Program-made: the position numbers and the translations under genes
Origin: Prevotella sp.
Lineage (GTDB): Bacteria > Bacteroidota > Bacteroidia > Bacteroidales > Bacteroidaceae
Assembly (NCBI GenBank): GCA_015060535.1
Contig: SUYH01000010.1
Location: 89,508 to 153,507, forward strand
DNA length: 64,000 nucleotides
Direction of reading: 5' to 3'
Shown here: piece by piece, positions 54,286 through 62,317 of the stretch
Layout: every line of letters starts with the position of its first letter
Position numbering within the stretch: the stretch's first letter is position 1
Notes under the pieces: generated by a model
Seen by the model: the letters and a program-made list of their open reading frames with translations, nothing else
Database searches by the model: none
Told to the model about the DNA's origin: nothing

Positions 54286-54294
54286 AATTAACGG

Positions 54295-54302
54295 CAAAGG
54301 TA
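54295..54302 (-). promoter_or_regulatory. -7 box of porQ-cmk
   Basis: TACCTTTG on the minus strand, 9 bases before the first ATG. Divergent from the TonB-like gene. Confidence 0.6.
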
Positions 54303-54366
54303 CAAAAAATATTGCATTTCGATGTTAAATCCGTGTTAATCCGTGCTTTCTATGCGTAAAATGTCG

Positions 54367-54374
54367 TATCTTTG
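54367..54374 (+). promoter_or_regulatory. -7 box of the TonB-like gene
   Basis: TATCTTTG, 9 bases before the ATG at 54384. No clear -33 box. Confidence 0.6.
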
Positions 54375-54383
54375 TAGGCACAA

Positions 54384-55088
54384 ATGGAACAAAAGAAGAC
54401 TCCACAGGCTGATATCGACCAGCAGCGCACCACGGGATTCCTCCTGGGGCTCATTCTTGTGCTGGCCTTGTGCTATGTCGCGCTGGAGTGGAATTCCGTT
54501 CCTGCCACCGACAACTTCGATGCCATCGACCTGACCGACCTCATGCACGAGAGCGAGTTGGTACCGATGTCGAATGAAGAGACCGTCACCCAGCTCCAGG
54601 AACGCTCGCAGACGGAGAAGGGCGAACAGCTCAACATTGTCGACGATGCCGTAGAGCTGGAACCTGCCGAAGAGCCGTTGGAGGGCGAGGGCGACGACGA
54701 CCAGACGCTGTTGGCCGACCTGCAGCCCGAGGACGAAAAACCCCTGGCTTCGATGGATGTCGACCCAGCCAATCCGCTCAATTTCCACATCGTAGAAGAC
54801 CTGCCGCAATATCCAGGAGGAGCCGTCGAGTTCATGAAGTGGCTCACGCGGACGCTGCAATATCCGAAGAAAGCCCGCGAACTGAAGCGACAAGGCAAGG
54901 TCGTTGCCGTCTTCTATGTAGAGAAGGATGGCAGCATCACGGGCATCCAGATTACCCAGTCGCTGTCGCCCGAGTGCGATCGCGAGGCGTTGCGTGTGCT
55001 TCGCCTCATGCCTAAGTGGCAGCCCGGCATCCAGCACGATGAGCCCTGCCGCACCAAGGTGTGCATCCCTATCGTCTTTAAATTATAA
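54384..55088 (+). CDS. TonB family energy-transducing protein
   Basis: A 234-residue inner-membrane protein. A single N-terminal membrane segment (TTGFLLGLILVLALCYVALEW) is followed by an acidic, Glu/Asp-rich periplasmic linker (about 45-130) instead of the usual Pro-Lys one. The C-terminal TonB domain spans about 145-234 (YPKKARELKRQGKVVAVFYV, then LRLMPKWQPGIQ). It should pass energy from ExbBD to outer-membrane receptors, or act in a similar envelope role. No ExbBD is near. It is followed 8 bases later by a polyprenyl synthase gene. Confidence 0.9.
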   Translation: MEQKKTPQADIDQQRTTGFLLGLILVLALCYVALEWNSVPATDNFDAIDLTDLMHESELVPMSNEETVTQLQERSQTEKGEQLNIVDDAVELEPAEEPLEGEGDDDQTLLADLQPEDEKPLASMDVDPANPLNFHIVEDLPQYPGGAVEFMKWLTRTLQYPKKARELKRQGKVVAVFYVEKDGSITGIQITQSLSPECDREALRVLRLMPKWQPGIQHDEPCRTKVCIPIVFKL

Positions 55089-55096
55089 TAGAATAT

Positions 55097-56077
55097 ATGA
55101 AACAGCTATCACCTAACGAAATCCTGCAGCTCGTCAACCAGTGTCTCGACCGGCTGCCCTACGACCGGAAGCCCGCATCGCTCTATGAGCCTATCCAGTA
55201 TGTGTTGTCACTGGGTGGCAAACGCATCCGTCCGGTACTCATGCTCATGGCCTATAACCTGTGGAAACCGCAACCCGAGGACATCCTCATGCCTGCCATT
55301 GGACTGGAGACCTATCATAACTTCACCCTGTTGCACGATGACCTGATGGACAATGCCGATGTGCGTCGCGGTCAGCCCACCGTTCATCGCCGCTGGAATG
55401 CCAACAAGGCCATCCTCTCTGGCGACAACATGCTCGTCCTGGCGTTTCAGCGCATACAGCAGGTGCCTGCCGACAAGTTGCCTGCCGTGCTCAGCGTCTT
55501 CACCCAGACCGCGCTTGAGATCGACGAGGGCCAGGAGTTCGATGTTGCCTTCGAAACGCGCAACGATGTCACCGAGGCCGAATATATCGAGATGATACGC
55601 CTGAAGACCTCCGTTCTGCTCGCGTGTGCGATGAAGATAGGTGGTTTGCTGGCCGATGCGCCTCAGGAGGATGTCGACCGCCTCTACCGCTTTGGCGAGA
55701 GCATCGGACTGGCCTTCCAGCTGCAAGACGACCTGCTCGATGTCTATGGCGACCCCAAGGTGTTCGGCAAGGCCATTGGCGGCGATATAGCGTCTAACAA
55801 GAAGACCTTCATGCTCATCAATGCCTACAACCGTGCCAACCCTAAGCAGCGTCAGGAACTGGAGCGCTGGATTACCGCCAAGACCTTCAATCGCGACGTG
55901 AAGGTCAGCTCCGTCACCCGTCTCTACGACGCCATTGGCATCCGTGAGCTCTGCGAACAGAAGATCAACGACTACTTCCAGCTGGCCGACAAGACCCTCG
56001 CTGAAATCCAAGTTCCCGACGCCCACAAGCACCAGCTCCGCCAATATATGGACGAATTATTGCATCGCAATAAATAA
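55097..56077 (+). CDS. Polyprenyl diphosphate synthase (trans-isoprenyl type)
   Basis: A 326-residue all-helical prenyltransferase that joins IPP units to an allylic diphosphate. The first Asp-rich motif is DDLMD at 81-85, followed by VRRGQPTVHRRW; the second is DDLLD at 211-215. GGKRIRPVLML is the substrate-binding Arg region. Product length cannot be fixed from the sequence alone, but the bulky residues before DDLMD (TLLH) leave options of C15 to longer. It probably makes farnesyl or geranylgeranyl diphosphate. Its stop codon touches the start of an array; tatD follows. Confidence 0.92.
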   Translation: MKQLSPNEILQLVNQCLDRLPYDRKPASLYEPIQYVLSLGGKRIRPVLMLMAYNLWKPQPEDILMPAIGLETYHNFTLLHDDLMDNADVRRGQPTVHRRWNANKAILSGDNMLVLAFQRIQQVPADKLPAVLSVFTQTALEIDEGQEFDVAFETRNDVTEAEYIEMIRLKTSVLLACAMKIGGLLADAPQEDVDRLYRFGESIGLAFQLQDDLLDVYGDPKVFGKAIGGDIASNKKTFMLINAYNRANPKQRQELERWITAKTFNRDVKVSSVTRLYDAIGIRELCEQKINDYFQLADKTLAEIQVPDAHKHQLRQYMDELLHRNK

Positions 56078-56110
56078 ATTGTAAATAGTAAATTGTCAAA
56101 TTGTAAATTC
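56076..56110 (+). repeat. 7-bp tandem array AAATTGT between the prenyl synthase and tatD
   Basis: Units AAATTGT, AAATAGT, AAATTGT, CAAATTGT, AAATTC. The stop of the preceding gene (56075-56077) touches it, and the TTG start of tatD (56093) lies inside it. Confidence 0.85.
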
Positions 56111-56887
56111 ATCGATACTCACTGCCATCTAGATGGCGAAGAGTTTGCGGCCGACCGCGATGCCGTCGTACAGCGTGCCCGTGAGGCAGGCTGTGCGCGC
56201 ATCTTCCTGCCTGCCATCGACCTCCCGTCGTGCCATACCGTCCTCGACGTCTGCCGCCAGTATCCCGACTACTGCTACCCCATGTTCGGCCTACACCCCG
56301 AAGAAGTCCGCGACGACTGGCGCACCCAACTTGATGCCATTCACTCATTTCTCATTTCTCATTCCTCATTTCTCATTTCGCTTGGCGAGATAGGTCTCGA
56401 CTTCTATTGGAGCCGTGAGTTCGAGCAGCAACAGCTCGAAGCCTTCGAGGAGCAGGTGCGTTGGGCAGTCGACATGCAGCTGCCCCTGATGATTCATTGT
56501 CGCAAGGCACAAAACGAGCTCGTCGCCATCCTCAAGCGCTATGCCGACCGGTTGCCCGGAGGTGTGTTCCATTGCTTCACCGGCAATGAGCAGGAGGCTC
56601 GCCAGCTGCTTGAGTTCCCTCAGTTCGTGCTCGGCATCGGAGGCGTCTCCACGTTCAAGAAGAGCCATCTGCCCGAGGTGCTCCCCGCCTGTGTGCCCCT
56701 CGACCGCATCGTGCTCGAGACCGATGCTCCCTATATGGCTCCCGTTCCCATGCGTGGCCAGCGCAACGAGTCGTCGTTCATCCGCCACATCATCACCCGC
56801 CTCGCCCAAGCTTATCAAGTCAGCGAAGACGTGATTTGCCGTCAGACCAACGAAAATGTAGAACGGATATTCGGCATCAAAATTTAA
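56093..56887 (+). CDS. TatD family metal-dependent hydrolase
   Basis: A 264-residue TIM-barrel hydrolase of the TatD type, a probable metal-dependent DNase. FIDTHCHLDG has the first two metal-binding His; GEIGLDFYW holds a Glu; MIHCRKA and FHCFTGN hold others; ETDAPYM holds the final Asp. No ATG precedes the first block. The best start is TTG 56093 inside an array, so the array seems to have replaced the original start. Residues near 84-96 (SFLISHSSFLISL) are encoded by another 7-base array, in the loop before GEIGLD. It precedes a tRNA gene. Confidence 0.92.
   Translation: MSNCKFIDTHCHLDGEEFAADRDAVVQRAREAGCARIFLPAIDLPSCHTVLDVCRQYPDYCYPMFGLHPEEVRDDWRTQLDAIHSFLISHSSFLISLGEIGLDFYWSREFEQQQLEAFEEQVRWAVDMQLPLMIHCRKAQNELVAILKRYADRLPGGVFHCFTGNEQEARQLLEFPQFVLGIGGVSTFKKSHLPEVLPACVPLDRIVLETDAPYMAPVPMRGQRNESSFIRHIITRLAQAYQVSEDVICRQTNENVERIFGIKI
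56344..56378 (+). repeat. 7-bp tandem array CTCATTT inside tatD
   Basis: Units CTCATTT, CTCATTT, CTCATTC, CTCATTT, CTCATTT encode SFLISHSSFLIS. On the other strand the units read TGAGAAA/TGAGGAA. Confidence 0.93.
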
Positions 56888-56897
56888 AGAATATTAA

Positions 56898-56932
56898 ATT
56901 ATCAATTGTCCATTATCAATTATCAATTAAAT
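56898..56932 (+). repeat. 7-bp tandem array ATTATCA between tatD and tRNA-Ser
   Basis: Units ATTATCA, ATTGTCC, ATTATCA, ATTATCA, ATTAAAT. On the other strand the main unit reads TGATAAT. It ends 4 bases before the tRNA promoter box. Confidence 0.88.
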
Positions 56933-56936
56933 CCGC

Positions 56937-56944
56937 TACCTTTG
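56937..56944 (+). promoter_or_regulatory. -7 box of tRNA-Ser
   Basis: TACCTTTG, 16 bases before the mature tRNA. The tandem array occupies the region where a -33 element would lie, and no TTTG is seen there. Confidence 0.6.
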
Positions 56945-56960
56945 CACCCGCAAATCGCAA

Positions 56961-57048
56961 GGAGAGGTGCTCGAGTGGTTGAAGAGGCACGCCTGGAAAG
57001 CGTGTAACCGGCAAAACCGGTTCGCAGGTTCGAATCCTGTTCTCTCCG
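56961..57048 (+). tRNA. tRNA-Ser (GGA)
   Basis: An 88-base class II tRNA. The acceptor GGAGAGG pairs with the TCTCTCC end. The anticodon stem CACGC/GCGTG encloses CTGGAAA, anticodon GGA, reading UCC and UCU. The long variable arm (AACCGG/CCGGTT) is typical of Ser. The T loop is TTCGAAT. CCA is not encoded after the discriminator G. Confidence 0.96.
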
Positions 57049-57084
57049 CAAAAATCAATACTTATATTGTTGATTTTCTGATAC

Positions 57085-57975
57085 TTACAGAGTTTGCGTC
57101 CTAAACTCTATTGGAGTCATGCCGAAATGTTCCTTGACATACTTGCTGAAGAACGAGGTGTTAGGGAATCCTAATAAGTCACAAATCTGCTTGATGCTGT
57201 AGTCGGTCTGCTTCAGGTAGTAGCGGATGTCTTCCAATACATGTTCCGTAATCCAGTCATTGGCTGTCTTGCCTGAATGCTTCTTGCATAACGCTGAAAG
57301 GTACTTCGGCGAGATACAGAGTTCGGTGGCATACCACTCTACCCTACGATGCTTCACGTCAACAGAGTGCAAAAGGTCGAGGAATCGCTGGAAGTGATTG
57401 TTTGAGGTGCTTGTATCAGATGAAGCTTCGTCAACAAGTACCCTCTGCTTTAAACCTCCACAGAGTCCAAGAACAGCTGCACGAAGAAGTGACTGGATAA
57501 TATCCGTGCGGAAAGGATGGTCAACACCCTTGTCGAAACACAGACTAAGCATATCATAGAAATTTGTGTAGAACAGCATGTCGTCATCTTCCATCGTGAT
57601 GACATGAAGTCGTCGGATATAGACGACATCGTTCCAGATAGGCATTTTCTCTCGAAGGAAACTCTGTAGGATACGGTTAGTGAAGAACATCGCCTTCAGG
57701 TCGAAATCAGGACTAATCATCAGATCGGTGATGATGATGTTCTGAGGAATGATAGCCACCTGATTTTTGTGCAGTTCTATCATCTGACCGTTCAGTATGC
57801 CCTGCACCTTGCCTTGTGTGCAGATAGCGACAGCGTTCATCGCGACATGAGCTTTGCTGATTTCAGTGAATTTCTGAATACTGTCGATAATGACAATATC
57901 GTTATCGGAATACCCTACCTGAATGTCCTCATTGTCGGTTAGCATCTGTAACGTAATCTCTTCTTGCTGCATCAT
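57085..57975 (-). CDS. AraC family transcriptional regulator
   Basis: A 296-residue regulator. The N-terminal half is a cupin-like ligand-binding domain (AICTQGKVQGILNGQMIELH, then VAIIPQN). The C-terminal half (about 195-290) has two helix-turn-helix units: WYATELCISPKYLSALCKKHSG and YSIKQICDLLGFPNTSFFSKYVKEHFGMTP (two adjacent stretches), the AraC signature. It is divergent from an RND efflux operon and probably controls it and itself through sites between them. Start ATG 57975 follows the -7 box at 57996-58003; an upstream in-frame start at 58032 lies beyond that box. Confidence 0.93.
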   Translation of the reverse strand: MMQQEEITLQMLTDNEDIQVGYSDNDIVIIDSIQKFTEISKAHVAMNAVAICTQGKVQGILNGQMIELHKNQVAIIPQNIIITDLMISPDFDLKAMFFTNRILQSFLREKMPIWNDVVYIRRLHVITMEDDDMLFYTNFYDMLSLCFDKGVDHPFRTDIIQSLLRAAVLGLCGGLKQRVLVDEASSDTSTSNNHFQRFLDLLHSVDVKHRRVEWYATELCISPKYLSALCKKHSGKTANDWITEHVLEDIRYYLKQTDYSIKQICDLLGFPNTSFFSKYVKEHFGMTPIEFRTQTL

Positions 57976-57995
57976 ATGATTTGTCGATTTTTCTG

Positions 57996-58003
57996 CAAAG
58001 TTA
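57996..58003 (-). promoter_or_regulatory. -7 box of the AraC regulator gene
   Basis: TAACTTTG on the minus strand, 20 bases before the ATG. Confidence 0.6.
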
Positions 58004-58038
58004 CATATTTTAAACTTAAAAACACGTTCCAAATGGAT

Positions 58039-58086
58039 GATAATATTATCAATTTTACCTATAGTGGAAAAACAGATAATATTATA
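58039..58086. promoter_or_regulatory. Repeated GATAATATTAT sites, candidate AraC operators
   Basis: GATAATATTATC (58039-58050) is a perfect palindrome; GATAATATTATA (58075-58086) is a near copy. The starts are 36 bases apart, in the spacer between the AraC gene and the divergent RND operon. Confidence 0.55.
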
Positions 58087-58122
58087 AGCTGTTTAGAATA
58101 TCAAAAACACGAAAAAACGAAC

Positions 58123-58130
58123 TAACTTCG
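58123..58130 (+). promoter_or_regulatory. -7 box of the RND efflux operon
   Basis: TAACTTCG, one mismatch from TAnnTTTG, 22 bases before the ATG at 58153. Its weakness fits a regulated promoter. Confidence 0.45.
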
Positions 58131-58152
58131 CAGCCAAACAAACAATTAGGCA

Positions 58153-59172
58153 ATGAAAAAAGTAATTTTAGGACTGATAGTCGTTTTGACGGCATTCAGT
58201 TGTAGCGAGAAAAAAGAAAGTGGAGTGAAGGCTCCGACGAGAGTGAAAACCTTGGTGGTATCACCCGCTTTTTCGGATGGTGCTCAGACGTATGTGGGCA
58301 TTGTAGAGGAACGTGAAGGTACTGCAGTCAGCTTTACCAGCATGGGTGTTGTAAAACGCGTATTGGTAAGCGAAGGGCAGAACATAGGCAAAGGTCAGCT
58401 GATAGCCGAGATGGATGACACGCAGGCTCGCAACCTGCTAAGTGGTGCTGAAGCTCAGATGACACAGGCCAACGATGCATTAGAGCGCTATAAAATGCTA
58501 CACGACAACGGTTCGCTGCCCGAAGTGCAATGGGTGGAGATACAGAGCAAGGTGGCTCAGGCCAAGTCGCAACTTGAGATTGCCAGGAAGAACCTTGCTG
58601 ACTGCCGACTGACAGCTCCTGTTAGTGGCATCATAGGCAGTAAGATGATAAAAGCCGGCGAGACAGCCCTGCCTTCGCAGGCCGTAGTGACCATTCTCGA
58701 TATCAGCAGCGTGAAGGTGAAAGTAGCCATCCCTGAGGCAGAAATCAGTGGCATCACCCCCTCTACCCCTTCAACTATTAGCGTAGAGGCAGCACAGTCA
58801 GTAGTCAACGGCGGCAAAATAGAAAAAGGTGTACAGGCAGATGCGCTTACGCATACATACGATGTGCGCATCGCCGTACAAAACGCTGGAAGGAAACTAC
58901 TACCAGGTATGGTGGCAAATGTAAAGATTGTTTCTGATGGCTCCCAGAGTATTGCAGGAAAGGTGTTGCCTGTGACGGCTGTACAGAAGTCTGCCGACGG
59001 ATCGCTGTTTGTTTGGACGGTAGCTAAGGACAGTACGGTGCATCGTTCTAAAGTCAATATCGGAACAACGATGGGCAATCATGTGTCTGTCACTGATGGT
59101 CTCGACATGGGTCAGCGCATAGTGACTGAGGGCTATCAGAAATTGAGCGAAGGTACAAAGGTGGTATATTAA
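58153..59172 (+). CDS. RND efflux periplasmic adaptor (membrane fusion protein), lipoprotein
   Basis: A 339-residue adaptor protein. The N-terminus ends in a lipobox-like LTAFSC, so it is likely a lipoprotein. Next are a barrel-sandwich domain (VSFTSMGVVKRVLVSEGQNI), a coiled-coil hairpin (about 95-150, with AEAQMTQANDALERYKML), a second lipoyl half, a beta-barrel and a membrane-proximal domain. It bridges the inner-membrane pump and the outer-membrane channel encoded by the next two genes. Its stop is inside an AATTGAC array. Confidence 0.94.
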   Translation: MKKVILGLIVVLTAFSCSEKKESGVKAPTRVKTLVVSPAFSDGAQTYVGIVEEREGTAVSFTSMGVVKRVLVSEGQNIGKGQLIAEMDDTQARNLLSGAEAQMTQANDALERYKMLHDNGSLPEVQWVEIQSKVAQAKSQLEIARKNLADCRLTAPVSGIIGSKMIKAGETALPSQAVVTILDISSVKVKVAIPEAEISGITPSTPSTISVEAAQSVVNGGKIEKGVQADALTHTYDVRIAVQNAGRKLLPGMVANVKIVSDGSQSIAGKVLPVTAVQKSADGSLFVWTVAKDSTVHRSKVNIGTTMGNHVSVTDGLDMGQRIVTEGYQKLSEGTKVVY

Positions 59173-59197
59173 TTGACAATTGTAATTGACAATTATG
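59171..59197 (+). repeat. 7-bp array AATTGAC between adaptor and pump genes
   Basis: Units AATTGAC, AATTGTA, ATTGAC, AATTATG. The adaptor stop (59170-59172) and the pump ATG (59195) both touch it. Confidence 0.75.
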
Positions 59198-62100
59198 AAA
59201 GAGAAAATGTCTTGGCTGAAATGGCCACTGGAGCACTACCCGATATCGCTGCTCATCGTAGCAATCCTGTTTGTGATGGGCATCTATGGCATGTATGTGA
59301 TGCCTAAGGACGAGTTTCCACATGCTACTATCCGACAAGGTGTGGTAGTGGCTGTCTATCCTGGTGCTACTAGTGAGGAGGTGGAACAGCAGGTGGCGCG
59401 TCCGTTGGAGCGTTACCTTTTCACCTTCGGTGAGGTGAACCGTACGAAGACGACAACGACATCACAGAACGGCATGTGTATAGTCATGGTGAAGTTGAAC
59501 GATGATGTGAACAACAAGGACGAGGTATGGTCGAAAATCAAGCATGGGCTGAACCAGTTCAAGTCATCGTTGCCCAGTGGTGTGCTTGCCATTGTGGTGA
59601 ACGATGACTTCGGCAATACCTCGGCTCTGCTCATTGCCATCGAGAGCGACCAGCGCAGCTATCGTGAACTGAAACAGTATAGCGACGATCTGAGCGACCG
59701 TCTGCGTCGCATCCCCTCTGTAGCCAACGTCAAGCTCTTCGGCGAACAGAAGGAACAGATATCACTCTATATCGACCGTCAGCGCCTGCAAGCCTACGGC
59801 ATCGGACAGCAAATGTTGTTTTCGCGTCTACAAGCCCAAGGCATCACTACCATGAGCGGCAGCATCAGCGACGACGACCAGCAGATTCCCATCCACATCG
59901 AGCCGACAGACAATAGCGAAGACGAGATTGCCAATCAGATTATCTTCAGCGACCCTGCAACGGGCAAGGTAGCCCGTGTGAGAGATATAGCCCGTGTGGT
60001 TCGCGAATATGAACCGATGTCGAGCCGTATCGAACAGAACGGCCATCCCTGCGTATTGCTCTCTATGGAAATGACGCAGGGAAATAATGTGATGCAGTAT
60101 GGCGATGAGGTAGACCGTGTACTCGACGAGTTCCGGCAGAACGAATTACCTGCCGACGTCAACGTCACCCGCATTGCCGACAAGCCGAAGGTGGTAACGC
60201 TGAGCATCACTTCATTCCTGCGCGACCTGCTTGTTTCCATGCTTATCATCATCCTCGTCATGATGGTGCTCTTCCCCCTGCGTTCTGCCATCGTCGCTGC
60301 TGTCACCATTCCTTTGAGCACTTTCGTCTCTGTGGCTATCATGTATATGATGGGCATCGAACTGAACATCGTGACGCTGGCGGCAATGATTGTCGTGCTG
60401 GGAATGATTGTCGATAACTCCATTGTGGTCATCGACGGCTATCTGGAATATCTGGGCAGGGGCTATGAGCCAAGGGAGGCCGCCATCGAGTCGGCCAAGC
60501 AGTATTTCATGCCGATGATGCTGGCAACCATCTGTATCTGTGCCATCTTCTATCCCTTTCTCATCACCATGAAGGGTATGTTCCACGACTGTCTGGAGGA
60601 CTTCCCCGTCACCATTACCATCAATCTGATGGTGTCACTTTTCCTCGCTGTGACGGTCATTCCCTTCCTCGAAGTGCATATCATTAAGCCAGGAAAGGTG
60701 AGTACCGACGGCAATGCCATCACGAAGTGGGTACAGAACACATATAACAAGGTACTGGACTTCACCTTCCAGCATCCGTGGATAACTATAGGTGGCGGCA
60801 TAGGCATCATTCTGTTGTCAACAATCATTGTACCCACACTGAAGATACGTCTCTTCCCCTACGCCGACCGTGATCAGTTTGCCGTTGAGATTTTCCTGCC
60901 TGACGGCAAGGGAATGGCCGAGACGGAATTGATTTCCGACTCCGTGCAGCACGTTTTGGAGAAGGATGAGCGCATCGTAGGTATCACAAGCTTTATAGGA
61001 TGTTCGTCGCCACGTTTCATGGATGCCTACGCACCCCAGATGGCTGGTGCCAACTATGCGCAGTTCATCGTCAATACCGAGAGCGAGGATGCCACCCTCG
61101 ACCTGTTGGCTGAGTACCAGCCCCGTCTGAGCGAGGCATTCCCCAAAGCCTACGTGAAGTTCAAGCGACTTGACTATCTGGAGGTGAGCGAACTTGAGTA
61201 TCGTTTCTATGGCGACAACCTCGACTCGCTGCACGTGGCCTCTGAGCGGCTGATGGAGCGCATGCGACAGATGCCGGAGCTGGAATGGGTGCATACCGAC
61301 TACCTGCAGCCGTACCCGATTATCAATGTGGAACTCGACCCTGTGACGTCGGCACAAATCGACATTACCCGCACAACGGCAGCACTGGCCCTGACAGCCA
61401 CATCGAGCGACTTGCGCATCGGACAGATATGGGAGGGCAATTACGAACTGCCCATCGTTGTGAAAGACGATACCGACATGACCTACTCCGACATCGAGAA
61501 CCTGGGCATTGCGTCGCCCATGACCATGCTTGGCGGAGGTGTGAGCAACACTAATAGTACCGTTCCTTTGCGCCAGATAGCGAAAGTACAGCCCAAATGG
61601 AGTGAGAGCCGCATCCTGCATCGTGGCGGTGAGCGTTGCATCACAGTTACTGCACAATTTGCACAGGGAGTATATACCGCTCCCATCGAAAAGGAGATTG
61701 CCCGCATCATGCAGGAGGATATCCAGCTGCCGCAGGGCGTGCGCAGCGAGGTGGGCGGTGAGATAGAATACGGCGACGAGGCCATGCCGCAGATTATCGG
61801 CGGTATCTCGATTGCAATGGTTATCGTGTTCTTCTTCCTGCTCTTCAACTTCAAGAAGTACGGCATCACACTGGTATGTATGGCTGCTCTCGCACTGATG
61901 ATACCTGGAGCACTCATCGGCTTGGGACTCATGAACCGTGCACTCGGCCTGACCTCCATCTTCGGCCTCATCACGCTGATGGGAATGATTATGCGTAACG
62001 AGATACTCATCTTCGAACATGCTATTGATTTGATTAAACAACATGTGGCAGAACATGGCGACTGGACGGTGGATCGTAAAGCCTATAACGAAGCCGTTCG

Positions 62101-62308
62101 GCAGGCTGCCTACGATGCCGGCAAGCGCCGCATGGTACCCATCTTCCTTACCACTGCTACGACTGCCGTTGGTGTGGTACCGATGATTATCGCGCAGTCG
62201 TCGTTCTGGATGCCTGTAGGTGTCACCATCTTCGCCGGAGGTATTGGTTCACTTGTGATGGTTGTCACGATGTTGCCTGTTATTTATTGGAAAGTAAACC
62301 TCAAATAA
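59195..62308 (+). CDS. RND family efflux pump, inner-membrane subunit
   Basis: A 1037-residue RND transporter with about 12 membrane helices and two large periplasmic loops. The first helix follows LKWPLEHYPISLLIVAILF. The region VTIPLSTFVSVAIMYMMGI with GMIVDNSIVVIDGYLE is the conserved helix-4 segment; Asp and Asn residues there serve proton transfer. It probably exports drugs or other amphiphiles as the pump of a tripartite system. Start ATG 59195 is just after the array; ATG 59207 is possible. Confidence 0.94.
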   Translation: MKEKMSWLKWPLEHYPISLLIVAILFVMGIYGMYVMPKDEFPHATIRQGVVVAVYPGATSEEVEQQVARPLERYLFTFGEVNRTKTTTTSQNGMCIVMVKLNDDVNNKDEVWSKIKHGLNQFKSSLPSGVLAIVVNDDFGNTSALLIAIESDQRSYRELKQYSDDLSDRLRRIPSVANVKLFGEQKEQISLYIDRQRLQAYGIGQQMLFSRLQAQGITTMSGSISDDDQQIPIHIEPTDNSEDEIANQIIFSDPATGKVARVRDIARVVREYEPMSSRIEQNGHPCVLLSMEMTQGNNVMQYGDEVDRVLDEFRQNELPADVNVTRIADKPKVVTLSITSFLRDLLVSMLIIILVMMVLFPLRSAIVAAVTIPLSTFVSVAIMYMMGIELNIVTLAAMIVVLGMIVDNSIVVIDGYLEYLGRGYEPREAAIESAKQYFMPMMLATICICAIFYPFLITMKGMFHDCLEDFPVTITINLMVSLFLAVTVIPFLEVHIIKPGKVSTDGNAITKWVQNTYNKVLDFTFQHPWITIGGGIGIILLSTIIVPTLKIRLFPYADRDQFAVEIFLPDGKGMAETELISDSVQHVLEKDERIVGITSFIGCSSPRFMDAYAPQMAGANYAQFIVNTESEDATLDLLAEYQPRLSEAFPKAYVKFKRLDYLEVSELEYRFYGDNLDSLHVASERLMERMRQMPELEWVHTDYLQPYPIINVELDPVTSAQIDITRTTAALALTATSSDLRIGQIWEGNYELPIVVKDDTDMTYSDIENLGIASPMTMLGGGVSNTNSTVPLRQIAKVQPKWSESRILHRGGERCITVTAQFAQGVYTAPIEKEIARIMQEDIQLPQGVRSEVGGEIEYGDEAMPQIIGGISIAMVIVFFFLLFNFKKYGITLVCMAALALMIPGALIGLGLMNRALGLTSIFGLITLMGMIMRNEILIFEHAIDLIKQHVAEHGDWTVDRKAYNEAVRQAAYDAGKRRMVPIFLTTATTAVGVVPMIIAQSSFWMPVGVTIFAGGIGSLVMVVTMLPVIYWKVNLK

Positions 62309-62317
62309 GAACCTTGT

